Of a stretch of 64,000 bases of DNA, positions 24,911 to 34,046 are shown piece after piece. How positions within the stretch are numbered: the first letter of the stretch is position 1; each line of letters opens with the position of its first letter. The stretch lies in the NCBI GenBank assembly GCA_022826515.1, contig JAJDUT010000121.1:7863-71862 (forward strand), read 5' to 3'. Source of the stretch: Candidatus Latescibacterota bacterium. Its GTDB lineage: Bacteria; Latescibacterota; UBA2968; UBA8231. A model generated the notes under the pieces. It made no database searches and was not told the DNA's origin. It saw only the letters and a list, made by a program, of their open reading frames with translations. Both the position numbers and the translations under genes were made by a program.

Positions 24911-26170
24911 ATGGAAGAAAACGTGAACACGCAATCCCATCCCTCGGACCTGAAGATCACGGATATGCGCGTCGCCAACCTGCGCGGCGCACCGTTCCGC
25001 GCGACGATCATCCGCATCGACACCAACCAAGGCATCTCTGGCTATGGTGAGGTGCGCGACGGCGGCAGCCCGACCTACGCGCTGATGCTCAAAAGCCGCT
25101 TACTCGGCGAAAATCCCTGCAACGTCGATAAGCTCTTCCGCAAGATCAAACAATTTGGCCACCACGCGCGCCAAGCTGGTGGCGTCTGCGGCGTCGAGAT
25201 GGCACTGATGGACCTAGCGGGCAAAACCTATAATGTGCCGGCCTACCAACTGGCCGGGGGTAAGTTCCGCGACCGGGTCCTTTGTTACTGCGATACCCCC
25301 ACGCGGCGCGATGGCCGGGAGATGGGACAATTGCTCAAGGAGCGGATGGAGCGGGGGTTTAAGTTCCTCAAAATGGACGTCGGCATTGGATTGCTACGGG
25401 GGATTGAAGACGCGCTGATCGCGCCGCCGGGCATGTTGGAAAGCCAAGGCATTATGCACCCATTTACGGGGATCCAGATTACCAACAAGGGCATTGATAT
25501 CCTCTGCGAATACGTGGCGCAGGTGCGCGAGGTGATCGGCTATGAAATTCCCTTGGCCGTCGATCACTTCGGCCACATTGGCGTCGAGTCCTGCATCCGC
25601 TTAGGCAAGGCGCTGGATCAGTTCAGCCTAGCCTGGTACGAGGACATGATCCCTTGGCAGTTGGCCGACCAGTGGCAGCGGCTCGCCGAGGCCGTGGATA
25701 CGCCGGTATGCACGGGCGAGGATATATATCTCAAGGAAAACTTCTTGCCGCTTTTTGAACGGCGCGCCATTGCCGTCGTCCATCCGGACTTGGCCTCTTC
25801 CGGCGGAATCCTCGAGACCAAAAAGATCGGTGATTTAGCGCAGGATTACGGCATTGCCATGGCGCTGCACATGGCCATGTCGCCGGTGGCGGCGTTGGCT
25901 TCGGTGCATTGCGCTGCGGCGACGGAAAACTTCATGGTGCTCGAAAACCACTCGGTCGATCAGCTAGAGCAGTGGAGCAGCTTGGTCGAGGGCTTGCCAG
26001 TGCCCCTGATTGAAGACGGGCACATTGCGGTGCCGGAGGGGCCGGGGCTGGGCTTTAGCGGCCTCAACGAAGAAGTGCTGCAGTCGTTTGCCGATCCAGA
26101 CCAGCCGGAGATATTCGGCCCCACCGACGAGTGGAACGACGAGCGGCCACACGACCGCTTGTGGAGCTAA
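24911..26170 (+). CDS. Enolase-superfamily sugar-acid dehydratase-like protein
   Basis: A 419-residue mandelate racemase-subgroup enzyme. Metal ligands Asp218 (VDHFGH), Glu244 (WYEDMIP) and Glu270 (TGEDIYL); the His320/Asp293 dyad of this subgroup (ALHMAMSP and HPDLASSGG) is present. Lys154-Met-Asp156 stands where many members have KxK or KxH. Gluconate- or galactonate-type dehydration is the commonest role; the substrate is not deducible. ATG 24911 is preferred over the ATG at 24899 because GGAG lies six bases upstream. It heads a packed operon. Confidence 0.84.
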   Translation: MEENVNTQSHPSDLKITDMRVANLRGAPFRATIIRIDTNQGISGYGEVRDGGSPTYALMLKSRLLGENPCNVDKLFRKIKQFGHHARQAGGVCGVEMALMDLAGKTYNVPAYQLAGGKFRDRVLCYCDTPTRRDGREMGQLLKERMERGFKFLKMDVGIGLLRGIEDALIAPPGMLESQGIMHPFTGIQITNKGIDILCEYVAQVREVIGYEIPLAVDHFGHIGVESCIRLGKALDQFSLAWYEDMIPWQLADQWQRLAEAVDTPVCTGEDIYLKENFLPLFERRAIAVVHPDLASSGGILETKKIGDLAQDYGIAMALHMAMSPVAALASVHCAAATENFMVLENHSVDQLEQWSSLVEGLPVPLIEDGHIAVPEGPGLGFSGLNEEVLQSFADPDQPEIFGPTDEWNDERPHDRLWS

Positions 26171-26172
26171 AA

Positions 26173-27231
26173 ATGGCCTACGACATCGCCGTCCTCAAAG
26201 GCGACGGCATCGGACCGGAGGTGATGGATGAGGCCCTGAAGGTGCTCAATGCCTTGGGGACTCCTGCTCTTGCCTACGCTGAATACCCCTGTGGCGCGGG
26301 GTGCTATCTGGAGCAAGGGGATCCACTGCCGGAGGCGACGGTGGAAGGGTGTCGCCGGGCGGATGCGGTGCTGCTGGGAGCGATGGGATTGCCGCACGTG
26401 CGCTGGCCGGACGGGACGGAGATGCGGCCACAAGTCGATTTGCGGTTCCAATTGGATCTGTACGCGGGGGTGCGGCCGATTTATCTCTATGCGGCAGCGC
26501 ATACTCCGCTCAAAGGCTTAGAGGCAGGCGATATTGACTTCGTCATTCTGCGCGAGAATGTCGAGGGGCTCTTTGCCTCTATGAACGGCGGCATCCAGTT
26601 GCGCGGCGAAGTGGCTGTGGACTCTATGGTCATTACGCGCACGGGCACGGAGCGCGTGGTGCGCTACGCCTTTGATTTGGCGCGGCAGCGCGGCCGGACG
26701 CCGATGAAGGTAACGTGCGTTGACAAGGCCAACGTCTTCCGCTCGATGGCCTTCTTCCGCAGCGTGTACGACGAGGTGGCTGCCGACTATCCAGACGTAG
26801 AACGCGACTACGCGTACATCGACGCGCTGAGCATGTACTTGGTGCAGCAACCAGCGGGATACGACGTGCTGGTCACTGAGAATATGTACGGGGACATTAT
26901 CTCGGACTTGGCCGCTGGTTTGGTCGGCGGCTTGGGGCTGGCTCCTTCGGGGGACATTGGCGAGGACGCGGCTGTGTTCCAACCTTCGCACGGTACTGCG
27001 CCCGATATTGCCGGGCAGGGGAAGGCCAATCCGGTGGCGATGATCCTGTCGGCGGCCTTGATGCTGCGCTGGTTGGGTCAGCGGCACGGCGATCCAGAAG
27101 CCGTGAGTGGGGCGGACCGGATCGAGAAAGCGGTGCGCGCGGTAATCGGCGAGCAGGGCGTGGGGACGCCCGATTTAGGGGGTGAGTTGAGTTGCCGCGA
27201 GCTAGGGGAGCGGATTGTCCAAGCACTCTGA
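26173..27231 (+). CDS. Isopropylmalate/isocitrate/tartrate dehydrogenase family enzyme
   Basis: A 352-residue NAD(P)-dependent beta-decarboxylating dehydrogenase. Family blocks: LKGDGIGPEV, ILRENVEGLFAS, the catalytic Lys in CVDKANVFR, VTENMYGDIISDLAAGLVGGLG and HGTAPDIAGQGKANP. The ligand loop near residue 90 does not clearly fit leuB or icd, and the setting beside a sugar-acid dehydratase suggests a malate- or tartrate-like substrate. It starts two bases after the dehydratase stop. Confidence 0.85.
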   Translation: MAYDIAVLKGDGIGPEVMDEALKVLNALGTPALAYAEYPCGAGCYLEQGDPLPEATVEGCRRADAVLLGAMGLPHVRWPDGTEMRPQVDLRFQLDLYAGVRPIYLYAAAHTPLKGLEAGDIDFVILRENVEGLFASMNGGIQLRGEVAVDSMVITRTGTERVVRYAFDLARQRGRTPMKVTCVDKANVFRSMAFFRSVYDEVAADYPDVERDYAYIDALSMYLVQQPAGYDVLVTENMYGDIISDLAAGLVGGLGLAPSGDIGEDAAVFQPSHGTAPDIAGQGKANPVAMILSAALMLRWLGQRHGDPEAVSGADRIEKAVRAVIGEQGVGTPDLGGELSCRELGERIVQAL

Positions 27232-27232
27232 C

Positions 27233-28351
27233 ATGAATCGCCGGACCTTTCTCGGCTTGGGCCTAAGCGCGGCTGTGTGGCCTACATTGGGTCGCGCCGC
27301 GCCCGTGCATCCGGAGCGGGTGCGCTTGCGCGAATTGGGCATTGTCATTGGCGAGTTGGCGACTGGCCCCTATAACGCCATCACCGACGTCGAGGGTGTA
27401 CGGGTCGGCCATCTGACGCTGATTGAGGATGGGGGGCCGGTGTGCACCGGCGTGACGGCGATTGTGCCGCGCACGCCCGCGTTTGCCGCGGACTTCACGC
27501 TCAACGGCAATGGCGAGTTGATGGGGGTAGGCTCCATGCGCCGCACGGGCCTGTTGGCTGGCCCCGTCCTTTTTACCAACACGTCCAGCGTCGGCGCGGT
27601 GTACGATGGGGCGGTGGAGTGGATGCTGGCGCGCGATCCCGACCTGTTCAAAAGCGATTTGCAGCCCGCGCCCATAGTCGGCGAGACGTGGGCTGCGTTC
27701 CTCCACGACGAAGTCGGACGGCACGTGCGACCCGAACACGCGGTAGCAGCCCTCGACGCGGTGCGCGACGGGCCGGTGGCCGAAGGCTGCGTTGGCGGCG
27801 GGACCGGGATGCGGGCCTATAGCTTTAAGGCTGGCATTGGCACGGCGTCGCGCAAAGTTCCCTGCGGCGATCGGGTCTATACCGTGGGCGTGTTGGTGCA
27901 GGCGAATTTTGGTCGGCGGCCCCGACTGCGCGTTGATGGCGTCCCGGTGGGTCAGGAGATTACTGACCTGATGCCGGCGCGTGGTGGCAAGAGCAAGTCC
28001 ATGATCGCCGCGGTGGCCACGGACGCGCCGTTGATCCCGATTCAACTCCAACGCGTGTGCAAGCGGGTGGCTTTGGGCATGGCGCGCACGGGCGCGATCT
28101 CTACCCAAGGCAGCGGCGATCTCTGGCTGGCGTTTTCTACGGCTTCTCCCGAGCCGCCGGACGCGCTCGCCATGCTCTCCGACCGCTGGATTTCAGGTGT
28201 GTTCCAAGGGGTAATTGAGGCTACGGAGGAAGCTATTCTCAACTCGCTGACTACGGCCCACACCATGACTGGCCGCGACGGCAATACCATCCACGCCCTG
28301 CCGCTGGATCGCTTGCTCGAAATCATGCGCGCATACGGCCGGCTCAAATGA
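27233..28351 (+). CDS. P1/DmpA-family peptidase with Tat signal
   Basis: A 372-residue secreted relative of DmpA L-aminopeptidase/D-esterase, an Ntn-like enzyme that self-cleaves before its nucleophile. The N-terminus MNRRTFLGLGLSAAVWP is a twin-arginine signal, so the enzyme is exported folded. Family blocks: NAITDVEGVRVGH, GCVGGGTGMRAYSFKAGIGTASR and SMIAAVATDAPLIPIQL. The Ser of KS-MIAAV is the likely nucleophile, although Gly usually precedes it. One base separates it from the preceding stop; a paralogue without a signal follows. Confidence 0.85.
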   Translation: MNRRTFLGLGLSAAVWPTLGRAAPVHPERVRLRELGIVIGELATGPYNAITDVEGVRVGHLTLIEDGGPVCTGVTAIVPRTPAFAADFTLNGNGELMGVGSMRRTGLLAGPVLFTNTSSVGAVYDGAVEWMLARDPDLFKSDLQPAPIVGETWAAFLHDEVGRHVRPEHAVAALDAVRDGPVAEGCVGGGTGMRAYSFKAGIGTASRKVPCGDRVYTVGVLVQANFGRRPRLRVDGVPVGQEITDLMPARGGKSKSMIAAVATDAPLIPIQLQRVCKRVALGMARTGAISTQGSGDLWLAFSTASPEPPDALAMLSDRWISGVFQGVIEATEEAILNSLTTAHTMTGRDGNTIHALPLDRLLEIMRAYGRLK

Positions 28352-29319
28352 ATCGCTCTCGCTTATCGGACGATGCGGCAGGACCGCACAACGCCATTGT
28401 CGATGTGGCCGGAGTCAGCGTAGGCCATGTGGATATTCGCCCGCCTGACCTGCACACCGGTCTCACGGCCATTGTTCCGTATCCAGCCTCGGTAGAAGAG
28501 CGCAAGCTGTTTATCGGTCGCTTCTCCATAGACGGCGGCGACGCCATGAGCGGCCTTGGGGTCGCCGAAGACTTTGGCACCTTTTCCTCGCCCATTGTTC
28601 TTGCCCCGACCCCGGTCGTTGGCCGGGTGTACGAATCCTTAATTCGCCACAGCTTGGGCCGCGACACTGGGCTATCGACGGTAGCTGGCTGGCCGCCGGT
28701 GGTCGTGGGGATTGACGACACGGCTGTCAACGACCCCGCGCTCGTGCGCAAGGTCTTGACACACGCCCATGCAGACGAGGCGTTGGCCAGTGCTGGCAGC
28801 GCGGTGCCTACGGGCAATGCTGGAGTTGGTGGCGGGTTGCAGGCCTTTGGCTACAAGGGCGGCATTGGCACGGCCTCGCGCCGGGCCGGCGAATACGCGC
28901 TGGGGGTGCTGGCTGCGGTCAACGGGGGGCGCGAGTTGTATTGGGCCGGTCGCGTCCTACCGGTGGGCGAGCAGACTGAGGGACCGCAGACTTTTGCCGC
29001 GGTCGTGGCTACGGATGCTCCCCTGATCCCGCGTCAACTAGAGCGGTTGGCTGGCCGCGCTGCGCTGGGGCTGGCGCGGACGGGTTTGTGGAATCCGCAT
29101 ACGCGCGAGGGCCTCGTCCTCGCCTTTTCCACCACGGGCATTATCCAAGAACCGGACGCACCTGTGAAGATGGTGGGTGAAGAAAAGCTCTATTCGCTCT
29201 TTGCCGCTGCGGCTGCGGCTGCCGAGAACGCGGTCGTCGATGCCCTCTTGGCGGCCGAGACGGTTGGGGAGATCAAGTCCATGCCGCAAACTGACTGGTT
29301 GAAAGAGGAAGACGGTTGA
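28348..29319 (+). CDS. P1/DmpA-family peptidase, cytosolic paralogue
   Basis: A 323-residue homologue of the upstream gene without a signal peptide. Shared blocks: NAIVDVAGVSVGHVD, GNAGVGGGLQAFGYKGGIGTASR and VVATDAPLIPRQL. At the self-cleavage position Ser is replaced by Thr (QT-FAAVVATDA), still a possible nucleophile. ATGA overlap with the first copy. The pair probably arose by tandem duplication, then split between periplasm and cytosol. Confidence 0.82.
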   Translation: MNRSRLSDDAAGPHNAIVDVAGVSVGHVDIRPPDLHTGLTAIVPYPASVEERKLFIGRFSIDGGDAMSGLGVAEDFGTFSSPIVLAPTPVVGRVYESLIRHSLGRDTGLSTVAGWPPVVVGIDDTAVNDPALVRKVLTHAHADEALASAGSAVPTGNAGVGGGLQAFGYKGGIGTASRRAGEYALGVLAAVNGGRELYWAGRVLPVGEQTEGPQTFAAVVATDAPLIPRQLERLAGRAALGLARTGLWNPHTREGLVLAFSTTGIIQEPDAPVKMVGEEKLYSLFAAAAAAAENAVVDALLAAETVGEIKSMPQTDWLKEEDG

Positions 29320-30443
29320 GTCGCAGCTTGCTCGACGATCAGGACGCGCTCAGCGTCTTCCGCGCTCGGCTCTTGGCTTGGTATCGCCAAAACAAGCGGC
29401 AGACGAGCTGGCGCGACAGCGGCAATCCCTATCACGTCTGGGTATCCGAGGTCATGTTGCAGCAGACCCGGGTGGATCAGATGGCTCCTTATTTCGAGCG
29501 TTTTATCCGCGCATTTCCCACGCTTCAAGCGCTGGCCGCTGCTTCCGAGGATCAAGTGCTCAAGGTCTGGGAGGGTTTGGGCTACTATGCGCGGGCGCGC
29601 AACATGCACAAGGCGGCCAAGCGCATGGCCTTTGAGTTGGGAGGCCGCATCCCGGATACGTACCAAGAGCTGATCGAGTTGCCGGGGATTGGCCAATACA
29701 CGGCCGCGGCCGTCAGTAGCATTGCCTTTGACCGCGACCACCCAGTGCTCGACGGCAATGTGACTCGCGTGCTCTGCCGCTTGTTGCGGATTGAGGAAGA
29801 GCCGACCCGCGCCCAAGTCAAGGCGCGGCTTATCGCTGCTGGAGAGGCCCTGCTGGCTCGGGGCGAGGCCGGCGACTTCAATCAGGCGATGATGGAGTTG
29901 GGGTCGCGGGTTTGCACGCCGCAAAGCCCTGCTTGCCCGACGTGTCCGGTCGGCGACTGGTGCCGGGCCAAGGCCGAGCTGGACGACCCGGCTTCCCTGC
30001 CGCGCAAGGCCCCTAGGAAACAGAGGCCGCATTATCAAGTGGCGGCGGGCTTGATTCGCAAGGGCGACGAGTTGCTAATTGCCCAGCGACCGGCCGAGGG
30101 GATGCTCGGCGGCCTGTGGGAATTTCCCGGAGGCAAGCAGGAGCCCGGCGAGACCCTGCCCGAGTGCTTGGTGCGCGAGATCCGCGAGGAATTGGGCATT
30201 GAGATCGAGGTGGATGAGCGCCTGACGAGCGTGGATCACGCCTATTCGCATTTTAGCATCACCTTGCACGCTTTTGCCGCCCGCTATGTGTGCGGCACCC
30301 CCGAGGCGCTGGGTTGCGCTGATTGGCGCTGGATTGCGCCGGAGGCGTTGGACGACTTTGCTCTGCCGCGAGCTGATCGCCGGATCGTGGAATTCATGCG
30401 CGAACACGCACAGCAGATGGAGCTGTTTGGTGGAAAAAAGTGA
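29316..30443 (+). CDS. mutY: A/G-specific adenine DNA glycosylase
   Basis: A 375-residue base-excision repair enzyme that removes adenine opposite 8-oxoguanine. HhH-GPD core with catalytic Glu45 (SEVMLQQT) and Asp146 (VLDGNVTRV), the [4Fe-4S] cluster Cys200, Cys207, Cys210 and Cys216 (C-x6-C-x2-C-x5-C), and a C-terminal Nudix-like 8-oxoG recognition domain with the box starting near Gly272. It appears to start at TTG 29316, overlapping the preceding stop. The repair gene shares a transcript with metabolic genes. Confidence 0.93.
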   Translation: MSRSLLDDQDALSVFRARLLAWYRQNKRQTSWRDSGNPYHVWVSEVMLQQTRVDQMAPYFERFIRAFPTLQALAAASEDQVLKVWEGLGYYARARNMHKAAKRMAFELGGRIPDTYQELIELPGIGQYTAAAVSSIAFDRDHPVLDGNVTRVLCRLLRIEEEPTRAQVKARLIAAGEALLARGEAGDFNQAMMELGSRVCTPQSPACPTCPVGDWCRAKAELDDPASLPRKAPRKQRPHYQVAAGLIRKGDELLIAQRPAEGMLGGLWEFPGGKQEPGETLPECLVREIREELGIEIEVDERLTSVDHAYSHFSITLHAFAARYVCGTPEALGCADWRWIAPEALDDFALPRADRRIVEFMREHAQQMELFGGKK

Positions 30444-31329
30444 GTTGCTAGTCGAGGGCCGACGTCGTGCTCCCGGGCTGGTCTTGCGCGGGCTGTGCAT
30501 GGGTACAGCCGATGTGATTCCCGGGGTTTCCGGGGGGACGATCGCCTTGATTACGGGCATTTACGACGAGTTGGTAGGGACTATTGCCGCAGTTGATCAA
30601 CGGCTCTTGAGTGCCTTGGTGCGGGGACGCTTGATCGAGGTATTGCACCGAATCAATGCCCCCTTTCTGGTCCCGCTACTGCTCGGTATCGGCTTGGCCA
30701 TTGTCTCGCTGGCCAAATTCATAACTTGGCTGATGGCAACGCACCCTCAGCCTGTGTGGGGCTTTTTCACCGGCTTGATCTTGGCCAGCGCGCTCGTGGT
30801 CGCGCGGCAGGTTGCCGGATGGGGGCCGGCGCAGTGGGGATTGACGGCGATCGGCGCAGTGGTTGGCTATGCCATCACCACGTTGGTGCCGGTCGAGACT
30901 GGGACTGAGGGGTACAAGTTTGCGCTGGCTGGTATGGTGGCCATTTGCGCGATGATTCTGCCGGGGATTAGCGGCTCGTTTTTGCTGGTAGTCATGGGCA
31001 AATACCAGCAGGTTTTGACTGCTGTACACGAGTTTGATTGGGCGATCTTGGCCCTGTTTGGCGTTGGGGGGGTTGTCGGTCTGATCGGCTTCTCGCGGCT
31101 ACTCAAACGCCTGCTGGCCCGCTTTCGCGCTAGCACGATGGCCTTTTTGGTCGGGTTGATGTTGGGTTCCCTGCGCAAGGTGTGGCCGTTCCGCAATGCG
31201 CTGGAGAATGGGGGCTACGAATGCGCGTGGCCGCGGGAATTCAGCGGCGAGGTTTGGCTGAGCTTGGGGCTGATTGCCGTGGGCGTTGTGCTGGTTTTGG
31301 CGTTGGAGCGGCTGGGCAGAGGGCGGTAA
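30430..31329 (+). CDS. DUF368 membrane protein (PopT-like)
   Basis: A 299-residue inner-membrane protein with about eight segments. The motifs LCMGTADVIPGVSGGTIALITGIY and AMILPGISGSFLLVVMGKY, two inverted halves, define DUF368. Members have been proposed to recycle undecaprenyl phosphate across the membrane. The start is GTG 30430, inside the mutY end, with GGAG eight bases upstream. It ends the plus-strand operon that began at 24911. Confidence 0.88.
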   Translation: MEKSELLVEGRRRAPGLVLRGLCMGTADVIPGVSGGTIALITGIYDELVGTIAAVDQRLLSALVRGRLIEVLHRINAPFLVPLLLGIGLAIVSLAKFITWLMATHPQPVWGFFTGLILASALVVARQVAGWGPAQWGLTAIGAVVGYAITTLVPVETGTEGYKFALAGMVAICAMILPGISGSFLLVVMGKYQQVLTAVHEFDWAILALFGVGGVVGLIGFSRLLKRLLARFRASTMAFLVGLMLGSLRKVWPFRNALENGGYECAWPREFSGEVWLSLGLIAVGVVLVLALERLGRGR

Positions 31330-31337
31330 CTGCGAGC

Positions 31338-31616
31338 TCAATTTTGCGAAAGATCATCCTCGTCGCGCTTGGGAGCGGGGCCTATCTGCGGGCCGTCATC
31401 GGCGTCGCGGAGGGCGTTGCGGGCGTCGTGGAAGCGGCGGATGCGCCGCACGAAAATGAAGATCAGGCCCGCCAGTGCTACGTAGAGCAAGTACTGATAG
31501 ATCGGCTCAGTCCAGCCTAGCACTACGGGCCAGAGACTGGCGATGCAGAGCAAGATGAAAATATCTTCGATCAGCTTGTGTCTTTTTTCGCGCGGCTGTT
31601 CTGGTTCAGGCGTCAT
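31338..31616 (-). CDS. Small two-helix membrane protein, unknown
   Basis: A 92-residue protein with a charged N-terminus, two hydrophobic segments (about 20-35 and 41-56) and an acidic tail. I recognise no family. Its start overlaps the last 11 bases of the transglycosylase gene, so it is probably co-translated with it. Confidence 0.6.
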   Translation of the reverse strand: MTPEPEQPREKRHKLIEDIFILLCIASLWPVVLGWTEPIYQYLLYVALAGLIFIFVRRIRRFHDARNALRDADDGPQIGPAPKRDEDDLSQN

Positions 31617-33747
31617 CGGATAGGGCCTTGTAAATGGCGTAGTTTCTGAGGACTAGCTTGACGTAGATCCGGGTCTCCTTGAAGGGGATGCGCTCGACGA
31701 AAGCGTCCGGGTCCTCGGAGGGAAAGGTCTTGAGCCATCGGCGGGCGTTGTGCGGGCCGGCGTTGTACGCGGCTAGGCCCAGTTCAAAGCCTAAGTCTGA
31801 GCCGGCGCTGGTGGCAAATTGGCGCATCTGGTCGCCGAGGAAGTAACTGCCCAAGCGGATGGAGACGGCCGGATCGAAGAGTGCGCGCAGTTCAAAGGGT
31901 TTCACCTCCAACCTCCGCGCGAGGTTGAGACCAGTGTGGGGCATGATCTGCATCAGACCTCTAGCGCCCGCCCTCGACACCGCTTTTTCGTTAAACGTGC
32001 TCTCCTGGCGAATTACCGACAGGACCAGATAGGGGTCGATTTGGGCCTCGGCTGCGGCCGCGGCAATCTCTTCCCAGTAGTACGTCGGGTAGATGCGCGA
32101 CAGTTCCTCTGGGTCTTGCCCGTCGAACAGGCGCATCGACAGCCGCATCGCTTGGTCGCGATAGCCGAGGGCCTCGTAGTAATCGCGGATGGCCTTGAGC
32201 GCAGTCTTGTGGCCCGTGTAGTCGCGGACGGCTTGTTTCATCTCGGCTATTGACCAATCCCGCAGCCCTAATTGATTCAGCAAGCCAGCGCGCTCGAGAT
32301 GGGCCCGGTGCGCCAGCGGGGGGACGTCTTGACGCAGGTTTTCCGCGGGCCGCTTCTTGAGTTGGACCTGTTCTCTATGGCCCAATAGGACAGCGCGGGC
32401 CGAGTAGTACGAGCGGGGAAATCCGGCGGCAGCGCGGCGATAGAACGCGGTGGCGTCCTGTGTCTGGCCCAGCCGATCGGCGCTTTTTCCAGCCCAGTAC
32501 AGGGATTGGTCGATGATGTGGGGCTGGTGCGCCTGCTGACTGGCGCGCTCAAAAGCGGCGAGGGCTTCGGAGTATTGTTCTTGGCAGTAGAGCGCGAAAC
32601 CGACGCTCCAACGCGCTTCGTCGCCGTAATCGGTTTGCGGGTGGTGCTCGGCTAGGCGGCGATAGAGCGTCTCGGCGCGGGCAAACCGGCTTTGGCGTTC
32701 GGCGGCTTTGGCGGCCTGCCATAGAGCGTCGTCGGCCAAGTCGTGCTGGGGGTAGCGCCTAGCAAAGTTCGCATAGGCTGCAATGGCCTTGTCTTCGCGG
32801 TTTTTGCGGACCGAGAGACTGGCGAGGCGATACAGAGCTGACGGGCTGCCGTGGCGCTCGTGAGCCGTGCGAAAAATCTGCTCGGCCTTGGTGTAGTGCC
32901 CTGCCGACTGGTGGGCCCGGCCGAGCATGTAGTGCGCTTGGGCAATGCGCTGGTCGCCGCTGTGTTGGCGGATGAAGTTCCGAAAGCTCTTGATGGCTTG
33001 GTTGTACCGCTTGTGGCTGTAGTAGGTGTACGCCTTGGCATAAGCCGTGCGGGCGTCGAGCTTCTTGGGCAAGTCCGACAGGCTATTGCGAGCGTGCTTG
33101 GAACTGGGGTGCTTTTCCAAAAGCTCTAAACGCCACTTTTGCGCCGCCACCGGATTGCGCTTTTGGCTGGTGGTTGCGAGCAAGTAGAGGACCCGCGCTG
33201 GATCAGTGCCCTGCGCGAGTTGCTCCTTGTACAGGGCAAGGGCTTTGGCGGGGTGGCCAGCGGTCCGGTAAAGAGAGGCCAAGTGCATGCTGGCGGGGTT
33301 GCGGAGGATCGGGTTAGTCGAGGTGGCTAGAAAATTTTCGTACTCGGCGATGGCGTCGTGCGTCTGGCCCATATCATCTAGAGAACGGGCCATCCAGAAG
33401 CGGCGGTAGTCGTCCAAGGCCGGTAGGTCGAGATTGAGCAAGCGGTCGTACGCGCGGCTTGGCTCTTTGAGCATGCGCTCGCAAAACGCCCGCTGGAATT
33501 CGAGGTGCGCTTGAGCGGTCGGCTCGTGTTGGATTGTGTCTAGCGCGGTGAGGCGGGGATAGGCGAGATCGCAGCGATCGTCGGCGATCAGCATGGCGAT
33601 TGGGCTGGGCGGCTCCGGTGTGAGGGCCTTGAGGGGAGCCTCAGGGAGCGGCTCAGGGGGTTCCGAAAAATAGAAATAGGCTGCTGGCAGCAGGACCAAC
33701 AGGCTCAGGGATAGTGTTGTCCAAGCCCATTTGGCTTTGTTGGTCAT
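31606..33747 (-). CDS. Soluble lytic murein transglycosylase with TPR superhelix
   Basis: A 713-residue periplasmic enzyme. A single hydrophobic N-terminal segment (about 6-24) anchors or exports it. Residues 70-530 are a long run of TPR-like helical repeats (for example AHYMLGRAHQSAGHYTKAE). The C-terminal SLT domain has the catalytic Glu in VIRQESTFN, then ARGLMQIMPHTG and AYNAGP. It cleaves glycan strands to 1,6-anhydromuropeptides. I chose ATG 33745-33747, just before the signal segment; the open frame extends 68 codons further without a signal-like start. Confidence 0.9.
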   Translation of the reverse strand: MTNKAKWAWTTLSLSLLVLLPAAYFYFSEPPEPLPEAPLKALTPEPPSPIAMLIADDRCDLAYPRLTALDTIQHEPTAQAHLEFQRAFCERMLKEPSRAYDRLLNLDLPALDDYRRFWMARSLDDMGQTHDAIAEYENFLATSTNPILRNPASMHLASLYRTAGHPAKALALYKEQLAQGTDPARVLYLLATTSQKRNPVAAQKWRLELLEKHPSSKHARNSLSDLPKKLDARTAYAKAYTYYSHKRYNQAIKSFRNFIRQHSGDQRIAQAHYMLGRAHQSAGHYTKAEQIFRTAHERHGSPSALYRLASLSVRKNREDKAIAAYANFARRYPQHDLADDALWQAAKAAERQSRFARAETLYRRLAEHHPQTDYGDEARWSVGFALYCQEQYSEALAAFERASQQAHQPHIIDQSLYWAGKSADRLGQTQDATAFYRRAAAGFPRSYYSARAVLLGHREQVQLKKRPAENLRQDVPPLAHRAHLERAGLLNQLGLRDWSIAEMKQAVRDYTGHKTALKAIRDYYEALGYRDQAMRLSMRLFDGQDPEELSRIYPTYYWEEIAAAAAEAQIDPYLVLSVIRQESTFNEKAVSRAGARGLMQIMPHTGLNLARRLEVKPFELRALFDPAVSIRLGSYFLGDQMRQFATSAGSDLGFELGLAAYNAGPHNARRWLKTFPSEDPDAFVERIPFKETRIYVKLVLRNYAIYKALSDDA

Positions 33748-34046
33748 AGGTCTTATGGTGGTTTGAGGTGGGTGGTTATTCGGTGCGCTAGTGGCGCATC
33801 CTTCTCTTAAAAATACAATAGTATCGCAAAGGACCAAGCGGAAAATCGCCGCGCGGTGATGCCCATTGACGGAGAGGCTGGCGAAAACGACAAAGTTATT
33901 GCCGCAGGCGTCTTCCTCATTGGCCCGGAATGGGCGAGGTGGGGTCAGCACCCATCATACCGAACATGCGCTGATCAGCGAGACGCCTAGCGAATGGCCG
34001 CTAGCGGTGCGGGCGGAGGCGCTCTTAGGACATTAGAGGTCGTGCT
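33748..34046. other. Intergenic region, no gene seen
   Basis: About 300 bases between the transglycosylase and lpd, both on the minus strand. It contains an AT-rich stretch near 33808-33826 that could hold the transglycosylase promoter. No hairpin with a T-run and no convincing small gene was seen. Confidence 0.4.
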
